NCBI GenBank assembly: GCA_046724665.1
Contig: JBKOWZ010000022.1
Span: 1-10,589 of the forward strand
Direction of reading: 5' to 3'
DNA length: 10,589 bases
DNA from: Actinocrinis sp046724665
GTDB lineage: Bacteria; Actinomycetota; Actinomycetes; Streptomycetales; Catenulisporaceae
Part shown: in pieces, positions 1 through 6,049 of the stretch
Numbering within the stretch: position 1 is the first letter of the stretch
Layout: each line of letters starts with the position of its first letter
The notes under the pieces: generated by a model
What the model saw: only the letters and a program-made list of their open reading frames with translations
Told to the model about the DNA's origin: nothing
Database searches by the model: none
Program-made: the position numbers and the translations under genes

Positions 1-2221
1 AGCGGGCGCCGGTCGCGGACAGCTCCGGCGTCGGCGCCTGCTGCTCGCCCTCGGCCCCGGCCAGCAGGCTGCTGGGCACGAGCACCAGCGCGGTGATCCC
101 GCCGCCGGCCGAGCGGCGCAGGCGCACCTGGATGCCGTGCCGGGTGGCCAGCCGGCCGACCACGTACAGGCCCATGCGGCGGGAGATCGCGACGTCGATG
201 ACCGGCGGGTTGGCCAGCCGCTCGTTGGCGTCGTCGAGCTCCTCCGGGGTCATCCCGATGCCGGCGTCCTCGATCTCGAGCATGACGCCGCCGGTGTTGA
301 GCATGTTCGCGGTGACCGACACCTTGGTCTCCGGCGCGGAGAACGAGGTGGCGTTCTCCAGCAGCTCGGCGACCAGGTGCACGAGGTCGTTGACGACGCG
401 GCCGAGGACGTTGACGTCGGGCAGGTCGCGCAGCGCGACCCGCTCGTACTGCTCCACCTCGGAGGCGCCGGCGCGCATCACGTCGAGCAGGCGTACCGCC
501 TGACTCCACTTGCGGCCCGGCTCCTCGCCCGCGAGGACCAGCAGGTTCTCCCCGTTGCGGCGCATACGGGTGGCCAGGTGGTCCAGCTTGAACAGGTTCG
601 CCAGCTGGTCCGGGTCCTGCTCGCTGTTCTCCAGCTCGTCGATCAGCCGCAGCTGGCGCTGGACCAGCGACTGCGAGCGCCGGGAGAGGTTGACGAACAT
701 CGAGTTGACGTTCGCACGCAGCAGGGCCTGTTCGGCCGCGAGGCGTACGGCCTGCATGTGGACCTCGTCGAACGCCCGGGCCACCTGCCCGATCTCGTCG
801 TTCGAATTGATATGGATCGGTTCGACCGAGGCCTCGGCGTCGAAGGAGTCCGCGTCGCGCAGCCGGCGGACCACCTCGGGCAGCCGGTTGACGGCGATGT
901 CCAGGGCGCCGCTGCGCAGCGTTTGCAGCGGGCCGACCAGCGAGCGGGCGACCAGCGCGACGCCGAGCAGCGAGACGAGCAGGGCGAGCAGGATGACCGC
1001 GCCGTTGCGGTAGAGGCTGGACTGCGCGTTGTTGAGCAGGGTCTGCGAGTCGGTGATCAGCTGCTGGATCGTGGTGGCCTGCACGGTGCGCAGGTCGCCG
1101 ATGGTGGCGGGCAGCGCCTCGTCCACCACGGCCTGGCCGAGCTGCGTGCTGCTGCTCGACCAGCTCGCGTTGCCCTGGAGGATCGCCAGCGAGCGGTTGA
1201 CCGCGGCCTGCGAGGCGGTGATGTCCGGGCCCGAGACCGCGGCCTGGTACGACTGCACCAGCGAGGGCGCGGAGCTGGCCATGAAGTCGCGCAGCGCGGA
1301 GGTCTGCGTGGCGATGGCCTGGTTGAGGTCGTTCGCCTGGATCCGCGCCTCGACCGGGTTCGGGTTGCGCCCGTCGCCGCCGAGCTGGCCGTTGGCGATG
1401 ACCTCCTGCGTGTACACCTGCGAGATGGCCTGCGACTCGATCACGTCGTCGATCGCGCCCAGCGCGGCGTTGTCCTGGTTGACCAGCGGGTCCGAGGTGC
1501 CGGCCGAGGTCTGGCCGATGACCGCGACGACGTCGTTGATGATGCCGGTGTACGCGCGGAAGATCAGGCTGGACTGCACCTGGCTGCCGGTGGCGGCCTT
1601 GCGCAGATAGCCGAGGTCGGTGACTCGGCCGAACGCCTCGGTGGTGGTGGAGCGCAGGTCGCCGGCGGTGTCCGTGCCGCCGACGACGACCTGGTTGGCC
1701 ACGCTGCTGACCTGGGTCAGGGCGCTGGTGAGCGCCTGCTGCGCGTCGGCGTAGGCGTTGGCGTAGGACTCGAGGGTGGCCTTGACGTCCTGGACGCTCG
1801 GCAGGCTGCCGATCTGCGCGGCGCGCGCGTCGGCGGCGGCCTTGGTGCAGGGCTGGAAGAGCGAGAGGCAGACCGACGCGGCCAGCCGCTCCTGCTGGAG
1901 GCCGAGCAGCACCTGCTCCACACCGTTGGTCTGCTCGGCCTGGAAGTGGGCGTTGCGGTAGTGCGTGCGGTCGTCATACAGCGAATTGATACGCGCGACA
2001 CCGAGTCCGATCGCTGCCAGCAGCGGCAGCAGGACCAGCAGCGTGAGCCGGTTGCGCACACGCCAGCTGCGCAGCGAGAACATGCCCGGCCGGTCCGTGG
2101 ACCTGCTTGAGGCGGGATCGGCGGCCTGCGTCGGACGGCGGCGCTCCGGCGCGCCCGGCCGGCTCGCGCGCGGCCCCTGCTGGGCAGGCTCGCGGCGCGG
2201 GGTCACGGGACGTGTCTGCAC
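1..2221 (-). CDS. Conservon (CvnA)-type sensor histidine kinase with nitrate/nitrite-sensing domain, C-terminus cut by window edge
   Basis: Membrane sensor kinase, open at the left edge, with about 740 codons visible. Order of parts by residue: a cytoplasmic Arg/Pro-rich tail (1-46); a first membrane helix (about 59-77); a long Ala/Ser/Gln-rich extracellular helical region of the NIT type (about 80-400); a second helix (about 402-424); HAMP; a linker with NVNSMFVNLSRRSQSLVQRQ (about 504-523); and a HATPase_c domain with N-box HLVAELLENATSF (about 613-625), DAGIGM (about 651-657) and MGLYVVGRLATRHG. This layout matches Streptomyces CvnA proteins, whose operons also encode a roadblock protein, a DUF742 protein and a small GTPase; those would lie beyond the left edge. 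I chose GTG at 2221 because GGTGAGG lies about 5 bases upstream and a stop is in frame three codons upstream. ATG at 2083 is the alternative but has no good ribosome site. The family is clear; the ligand is unknown. Confidence 0.88.
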   Translation of the reverse strand, partial: MQTRPVTPRREPAQQGPRASRPGAPERRRPTQAADPASSRSTDRPGMFSLRSWRVRNRLTLLVLLPLLAAIGLGVARINSLYDDRTHYRNAHFQAEQTNGVEQVLLGLQQERLAASVCLSLFQPCTKAAADARAAQIGSLPSVQDVKATLESYANAYADAQQALTSALTQVSSVANQVVVGGTDTAGDLRSTTTEAFGRVTDLGYLRKAATGSQVQSSLIFRAYTGIINDVVAVIGQTSAGTSDPLVNQDNAALGAIDDVIESQAISQVYTQEVIANGQLGGDGRNPNPVEARIQANDLNQAIATQTSALRDFMASSAPSLVQSYQAAVSGPDITASQAAVNRSLAILQGNASWSSSSTQLGQAVVDEALPATIGDLRTVQATTIQQLITDSQTLLNNAQSSLYRNGAVILLALLVSLLGVALVARSLVGPLQTLRSGALDIAVNRLPEVVRRLRDADSFDAEASVEPIHINSNDEIGQVARAFDEVHMQAVRLAAEQALLRANVNSMFVNLSRRSQSLVQRQLRLIDELENSEQDPDQLANLFKLDHLATRMRRNGENLLVLAGEEPGRKWSQAVRLLDVMRAGASEVEQYERVALRDLPDVNVLGRVVNDLVHLVAELLENATSFSAPETKVSVTANMLNTGGVMLEIEDAGIGMTPEELDDANERLANPPVIDVAISRRMGLYVVGRLATRHGIQVRLRRSAGGGITALVLVPSSLLAGAEGEQQAPTPELSATGAR

Positions 2222-2499
2222 TTGCCCTCACCAAGTTCGTGACCGCACCAATACTGCGCGCGTCTCGTCAGTTGTAGCACCCGGGCTGTCACCGGCGTTC
2301 GGCGAGCCCGGCGCCTTCGGCGGGCACGCACTGCGGGTCGGCGTGACTCGACCGCGGCGGGCGCGCCCGGCCGGTTCTTTCAGGAAACGCATTCCAGCAC
2401 AGCTGCGCCGCCGAGGCCAAGACGGGGGTGCGAGAAATCATGCCGATGCCCGCGACATCGAGGACATAACAGAATGAAACGGACGGGATTCCGCAGATT

Positions 2500-2549
2500 T
2501 CCGGCCGACGCACTGGCGTATCCGGCCGACACACTGTCAAACTGCCGAC
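2500..2549. repeat. GCCGAC direct repeats, group 1 (three copies)
   Basis: TCCGGCCGACGCACTG at 2500-2515 recurs as TCCGGCCGACACACTG at 2521-2536, 15 of 16 bases identical and offset by exactly 21 bp, two helical turns. A third, shorter copy of the core GCCGAC is at 2544-2549. Same-face spacing in a divergent promoter region suggests binding sites for a regulator. No known operator consensus is recognised. Confidence 0.6.
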
Positions 2550-2624
2550 CGCACCGTTCTTACCCGGACTGAGCAGCGGTGATGCGATCTTCCACCGTCC
2601 GTGGTCGAGTGATCGCGAAGCGTA

Positions 2625-2656
2625 GCCGACCGGTGAAAGCGAGGCCGACCGGTGAA
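2625..2656. repeat. GCCGACCGGTGAA direct repeat, group 2 (two copies)
   Basis: GCCGACCGGTGAA occurs at 2625-2637 and again, identical, at 2644-2656, offset by 19 bp. It shares the GCCGAC core with the three copies about 80-120 bp upstream. The pair lies roughly 80-110 bp before the proposed -35 of the lipoprotein gene, a usual place for an activator or repressor. The function is inferred only from the pattern and position. Confidence 0.6.
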
Positions 2657-2737
2657 CCGCGAAATCGCAATGTCCGCGTCCTCACTCGCACCGCGCACCC
2701 CGCCGGCCCTGATCCCGCGGATTTCCCCGTCCTGGTA

Positions 2738-2766
2738 TTCAGAGCGGCTATCCGGTGGATTAACAT
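2738..2766 (+). promoter_or_regulatory. Putative promoter of the solute-binding lipoprotein gene
   Basis: TTCAGA (2738-2743), a 17-bp spacer and TAACAT (2761-2766) resemble a housekeeping sigma promoter, with 4 of 6 matches to TTGACA and a TANNNT -10. Transcription would begin near 2773, giving a leader of about 34 bases before the ATG. It is called from pattern only. Confidence 0.4.
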
Positions 2767-2806
2767 GGCGCAGCCTGCGCCTGACTGAACGCCCCGAGAG
2801 GTAGCC

Positions 2807-3853
2807 ATGTACCAGCCGAGCCAGCCCGCCCGCCGGTCGCGTGCCCGTTCCGGCACCGCGCTCGGCCTGGCCGTCGCGGTCCTGGCCGCCACGGCGACCG
2901 CCTGCGGCGGCGGCTCAAGCGGGCTCGGCAGCCCCGACCAGCCGAACCTGCGCGTCGGCCTGATCGACTCGATCGGCGCGGTGCCCTTCGAGATCGGCAC
3001 CTCGCCCAACCAGCACAGCTTCATGGACGCGGGCCTGACCATCACGGTGCAGAAGTTCACCAACCAGTCCGACGAGCTGACGGCGCTGGCCTCCGGCAAG
3101 ATCGACATCGCGTACGGCGAGTACGCCCAGTTCCTCAACTCGAGCTCGCAGCTCGCCGTCAACGACGGCATCCGCGTGGTCAGCGAGGGCTACGACGCCG
3201 GCACGGGCACCATCGGCCTGATGACCAAGTCCGGCTACACCCTGCCGTCGTGGGGCCCGAGCAACGACACGCATCACCCGTTCGACTGCAACGGATCGGT
3301 CACGATCGCGGTGCCGAGCAAGAAGGGCATCGAGTACCTCGCACTGGCCTCCTGGTTCAGCTCGCTGGGCTCGCCGCTGCCCACGTCCTGCGACGCGATC
3401 CGTGAAGACGGCAACCCGGGCCAGACGATCGCGGGCGTCGCCTCCGGCAAGTACACCGCCGCCGCGATGCAGGAGCCGTTCGTGACGGCCGGTCAGATCA
3501 CCGCCGGTCTCCAGATGACCCAGGACCTGACGACCGGTAACGCGTCCGCGGTGCCCGTGGACGGCTACTTCGCGACAAAGGACTTCGTCACGAGGTACCC
3601 GAGGACCACGGCGATCTTCAACGCGGTGATGGCGAAACTCCAGGCGTTCAGCAGCCAGCGCGTCATCGTGGAGACCGCGCTGCGTAACGCGGGCACGGTT
3701 GACCCACGGGTGGTCTCGACGATGCAGCTGGGCTCGTACCCGTCGGTGGTGCTACCGGCCAAGCTGGACATCGTGCTGCGCCTCATGAACGGCGCCGGCA
3801 CGATCAGCGGCATGATGGACGCCGCGAAGCTCACCAGCCTGCCCACGCAGTGA
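2807..3853 (+). CDS. NitT/TauT/THI5-type ABC transporter substrate-binding lipoprotein (orphan)
   Basis: A 348-residue exported solute-binding protein. Arg-rich residues 9-14 and a hydrophobic stretch 17-31 lead to ATAC with Cys33, a weak but plausible lipobox, followed by a Gly/Ser linker typical of surface lipoproteins. The mature part starts with NLRVGLIDSIGAVPFEIG (47-64). It carries ELTALASGKIDIAYGEYAQF (90-109), the usual pattern of the NMT1/THI5-like family that binds nitrate, taurine, sulfonates or pyrimidine precursors. Cys161 and Cys195 could form a disulfide. The start is supported by GAGAGG at 2796-2801, 5 bases before ATG. No permease or ATPase gene adjoins it: thyX follows and the sensor kinase lies opposite. 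It may feed a transporter encoded elsewhere or present a ligand to the kinase. The family is fairly sure; the ligand is unknown. Confidence 0.82.
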   Translation: MYQPSQPARRSRARSGTALGLAVAVLAATATACGGGSSGLGSPDQPNLRVGLIDSIGAVPFEIGTSPNQHSFMDAGLTITVQKFTNQSDELTALASGKIDIAYGEYAQFLNSSSQLAVNDGIRVVSEGYDAGTGTIGLMTKSGYTLPSWGPSNDTHHPFDCNGSVTIAVPSKKGIEYLALASWFSSLGSPLPTSCDAIREDGNPGQTIAGVASGKYTAAAMQEPFVTAGQITAGLQMTQDLTTGNASAVPVDGYFATKDFVTRYPRTTAIFNAVMAKLQAFSSQRVIVETALRNAGTVDPRVVSTMQLGSYPSVVLPAKLDIVLRLMNGAGTISGMMDAAKLTSLPTQ

Positions 3854-3915
3854 GCCCGGCCACCTCGCCGTCCGCACCTCACCACCGCCTGCCAAGTCCT
3901 GTCAGCCTGCCCGGC

Positions 3916-3921
3916 TAGCCT
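3916..3921 (+). promoter_or_regulatory. Possible -10 element for thyX
   Basis: TAGCCT fits TANNNT and lies 39 bases before the thyX GTG, which would give a leader of about 33 bases. The -35 is poor (TGCCAA at 3890-3895 needs a 20-bp spacer). No clear terminator separates the lipoprotein gene from thyX in the 107-bp gap, so read-through is possible. Confidence 0.25.
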
Positions 3922-3960
3922 GTTCCTTGCCGCACAGTTCAGGACCCGAGGAGCAGCGCC

Positions 3961-4725
3961 GTGACAGACTCTCAGGCAGCAACCGAGCCTCAGAACGGCC
4001 CCGCCACGATGGCGGAGGTGCGCTTCCGCTCCGACGTGACCGTCGAGGTGGTCAAGTGCTCAGCCGCCGACGCCGACGTCCTGTTCGCCGCCCGGGTGTC
4101 CACCGCGGGTGAGCAGTCTCTTGAGCAGGTCGGCGCGGACGCCGAACGCTCCGCCGGCCTGATCAACTTCCTGATGCGCGACCGGCACGGCAGCCCCTTC
4201 GAGCACAACTCCTTCACCTTCTTCGTCTCCGCGCCGATCTTCGTGTTCCGCGAGTTCATGCGCCACCGGACGTTCAGCTACAACGAGGAGAGCGGAAGGT
4301 ACCGCCGCCTGGAGCCGGTGTTCTACATCCCCGACCCGGAGCGCAAGCTGGTGCAGCAGGGCAAGCCCGGACGGTACGTCTTCGTGGACGGCACGGCCGA
4401 GCAGCACAAGCTCGTCGAAGAGGCGACACGCGACGTATGCACCGCCGCCTACGGCGCGTACCTGGAAATGCTCGAAGCGGGGATCGCCCGCGAGGTCGCC
4501 CGCGGCGTGCTGCCGGTGTCGATCTACTCGTCGATGTACGCGACGTGCAACGCCCGCGCGCTGATGCACTTCCTGTCGCTGCGCACCAAGCGCGAGGACT
4601 CCGCGTACCCGTCGTTCCCGCAGCGGGAGATCGAGATGGTGGCGGAGAAGATGGAAGCCGCGTTCGCCTCCGCGATGCCGCTGACCCACGCCGCCTTCAA
4701 CCGCAACGGCCGCGTAGCCCCTTGA
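3961..4725 (+). CDS. thyX: Flavin-dependent thymidylate synthase ThyX
   Basis: Makes dTMP from dUMP using methylene-tetrahydrofolate, FAD and NADPH; a cytosolic homotetramer in known members. The 254-residue product has the ThyX signature RHR-x7-S: RHRTFSYNEES at 101-111. EHNSFTFFV (81-89) and the dUMP-binding region NARALMHFLSLRTKRED (197-213, with Arg208) also fit. Length is usual for actinobacterial ThyX. The GTG start is supported by GAGGAG about 8 bases upstream; about 20 residues precede the conserved core, so the in-frame ATG at residue 17 is a possible alternative start. thyX, dapA and rnj occur in this order in Streptomyces and in Mycobacterium tuberculosis, which supports the calls. 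A strong hairpin lies 120 bp downstream. Confidence 0.97.
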   Translation: MTDSQAATEPQNGPATMAEVRFRSDVTVEVVKCSAADADVLFAARVSTAGEQSLEQVGADAERSAGLINFLMRDRHGSPFEHNSFTFFVSAPIFVFREFMRHRTFSYNEESGRYRRLEPVFYIPDPERKLVQQGKPGRYVFVDGTAEQHKLVEEATRDVCTAAYGAYLEMLEAGIAREVARGVLPVSIYSSMYATCNARALMHFLSLRTKREDSAYPSFPQREIEMVAEKMEAAFASAMPLTHAAFNRNGRVAP

Positions 4726-4846
4726 TCCACCCCATCCGCACGCTCCCCTGCGTCCTCCCCGCCCTCACCTATCGTCATAACACCCAATCGGATGAACATG
4801 CCCCGTTCGCCCGTATCTCCCCTCGGCTCTGGTCGATAGTCATGGT

Positions 4847-4892
4847 GGATCCCGTCACCTCCTGGACCCCCGAGCAGGAGGCGACGGGGTCC
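4847..4892 (+). terminator. Long hairpin downstream of thyX, probable terminator
   Basis: GGATCCCGTCACCTCCTG (4847-4864) pairs with CAGGAGGCGACGGGGTCC (4875-4892) around a 10-base loop. The 18-bp stem has one A-C mismatch and one G-U pair. The next bases are CTTCC-like rather than a U-tract, as is common for actinobacterial terminators. As DNA it is nearly symmetric, so it could act in both directions or be a mobile repeat relic. Confidence 0.5.
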
Positions 4893-4936
4893 TTCCATTC
4901 CCGCCTCCCCGCCCTCTGCAACGTTCGGGCGCACCA

Positions 4937-4950
4937 GGTCGGGCCCGACC
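4937..4950. promoter_or_regulatory. Perfect 14-bp palindrome upstream of dapA, possible operator
   Basis: GGTCGGGCCCGACC is an exact inverted repeat, centred about 44 bp upstream of the proposed dapA -35. Its length and position suit a dimeric repressor or activator, but GC-rich palindromes can arise by chance in such genomes. No regulator family is recognised. Confidence 0.35.
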
Positions 4951-4959
4951 GGCGTGCAG

Positions 4960-4968
4960 TTATCCACA
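4960..4968 (+). promoter_or_regulatory. Perfect DnaA box TTATCCACA
   Basis: This exact match to the strong R1-type DnaA box is unusually AT-rich for its surroundings and lies 17 bp upstream of the dapA -35. Only one box is seen and no dnaA, dnaN or AT-rich unwinding region is nearby, so this is not the origin. It could make dapA responsive to DnaA or titrate the protein, or be chance. Confidence 0.4.
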
Positions 4969-4984
4969 GCTTGGGCCCGTGGAC

Positions 4985-5014
4985 CTGACGAGCCTGGTCG
5001 CGGCCCGGTAGCTT
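4985..5014 (+). promoter_or_regulatory. Putative dapA promoter giving a leaderless mRNA
   Basis: CTGACG (4985-4990), an 18-bp spacer and TAGCTT (5009-5014) resemble a housekeeping promoter. The -10 ends six bases before the dapA ATG, so transcription should start at or next to the A of the start codon. No ribosome-binding sequence is present in front of the ATG, consistent with leaderless translation, which is common in actinobacteria. Confidence 0.45.
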
Positions 5015-5020
5015 TATCCC

Positions 5021-5923
5021 ATGGCTGCTCCCGCTTCCTCGCACTACACGCCGTTCGGCCGGATCGTGACCGCGATGGTCACTCCGTTCACCGCCGACGG
5101 CGAACTCGACCTGGCTGGCGCGCAAGCGCTCGCCACGTACCTCGTCGAGGCCGGCAACGACGCCCTCGTGCTCAACGGCACGACCGGCGAGGCGCCGACC
5201 ACCAGCGACGAGGAGAAAGCCGCGCTGGTGCGCGCGATAGTGGAAGCCGTCGGGGATCGCGCGCACGTCATCGCCGGTGTGGGCACCAACGACACCCGGC
5301 ACACCGTCGAGCAGGCGGTCGCCGCCGAGCGGGCCGGGGCGCATGCCCTGCTCGCCGTGACGCCGTACTACTCGAAGCCGCCGCAAGAGGGCGTCTACCA
5401 GCACTTCGTCACCGTCGCGGACGCCACCGGCCTACCGGTGATGCTGTACGACATCCCCGGCCGCACCGGCACGCCGATCGAAACCGAGACCCTCATCCGG
5501 CTCGCCGAGCACGAGAACATCGTGGCGGTCAAGGACGCCAAGGGGGACCTGGGCGCGTCCAGCCAGGTGATGGCGCGTACCGATCTGGCGTACTACTGCG
5601 GCGAGGACATGCTCAACCTCCCGCTGCTGTCCGTCGGCGCGGTCGGCGTGGTGTCCGTGGTGGGCCATCTGGTCACCCCCGATCTGCGGGCCATGTTCGA
5701 CGCGTACGCGGCCGGCGAAGTCGCCAAGGCCCGGGACATCCATCGCTCGCTCTTGCCGGTGTACACGGGTGTTTTCCGCACCCAGGGGGTAATCACCACC
5801 AAGACGGCACTTCGGCGGCTCGGCCTTCCCGCGGGCCCGCTCCGGCTCCCGCTGGTGGACCTGACGCCGCAACAGTTTGACGTCCTGCGCCGTGACCTGG
5901 CCGCGGGCGGCATCGAGATCTAG
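5021..5923 (+). CDS. dapA: 4-hydroxy-tetrahydrodipicolinate synthase
   Basis: Condenses pyruvate with aspartate semialdehyde, the first committed step towards diaminopimelate (cell wall) and lysine. The 300-residue TIM-barrel protein is of normal length. It has the pyruvate-binding NGTTGE (52-57, Thr54-Thr55), the triad tyrosine region TPYYSKPP (114-121), YDIPGRTG (143-150) with Tyr143 as proton relay and Arg148 for substrate binding, and Schiff-base Lys171 in VAVKDAKGD. The ATG gives the expected N-terminus shortly before FGRIVTAMVTPF. No Shine-Dalgarno is seen; a promoter abuts the start. rnj follows after about 125 bp. The next enzyme of the pathway, DapB, is encoded in this window on the opposite strand. 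Confidence 0.97.
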   Translation: MAAPASSHYTPFGRIVTAMVTPFTADGELDLAGAQALATYLVEAGNDALVLNGTTGEAPTTSDEEKAALVRAIVEAVGDRAHVIAGVGTNDTRHTVEQAVAAERAGAHALLAVTPYYSKPPQEGVYQHFVTVADATGLPVMLYDIPGRTGTPIETETLIRLAEHENIVAVKDAKGDLGASSQVMARTDLAYYCGEDMLNLPLLSVGAVGVVSVVGHLVTPDLRAMFDAYAAGEVAKARDIHRSLLPVYTGVFRTQGVITTKTALRRLGLPAGPLRLPLVDLTPQQFDVLRRDLAAGGIEI

Positions 5924-5956
5924 CCGGATTCCGGCGACTACGCAACACCCTCAATC

Positions 5957-5989
5957 GAACACCCGGAACACCGGAACACTGGAAACACC
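5957..5989 (+). repeat. Four imperfect tandem copies of GGAACACC
   Basis: The stretch reads as successive units GAACACCC, GGAACACC, GGAACACT and GGAAACACC, in the gap between dapA and rnj. It lies in or just before the rnj leader. It may be slippage-derived or an RNA element; no known family is recognised. Confidence 0.5.
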
Positions 5990-6049
5990 GTGCCGGCGCG
6001 GGGCCGCAGCGCCACCGCGCCCGCGCTCGACGCGAACTGGAGCCGCCTG

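Larger units (their letters stand above)
2222..2806. other. Divergent intergenic region, 585 bases, no convincing gene
   Basis: This gap separates the kinase and binding-protein starts and should carry the control signals for both. The short reading frames inside it have no recognisable product, no good ribosome sites and poor codon use. It contains the GCCGAC repeats and the lipoprotein promoter listed separately. I see no confident -35/-10 pair for the kinase. It is less GC-rich in places than the flanking genes, as expected for regulatory DNA. Confidence 0.7.

Noticed and set aside
137..2110. 657-residue plus-strand reading frame
   Set aside because: It lies entirely opposite the sensor kinase, is Arg/Gly/Val/Asp-rich with no domain, and is a mirror of GC-rich codon bias.
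2358..2369. CGGGCGCGCCCG palindrome
   Set aside because: It is pure G/C, of a length expected by chance in this composition, and not placed near a recognisable promoter.
2579..2788. Short plus-strand ORF in the divergent gap
   Set aside because: It has no ribosome site or family, covers the GCCGAC repeats and ends at the lipoprotein promoter.
4960..4968. Replication origin suggested by the DnaA box
   Set aside because: There is a single box, no box cluster, no AT-rich region and no dnaA/dnaN nearby.
4847..5020. T-box or lysine riboswitch before dapA
   Set aside because: There is no recognisable T-box sequence or lysine-aptamer core, and the likely dapA transcript starts at the ATG, so the hairpin would not be in its leader.
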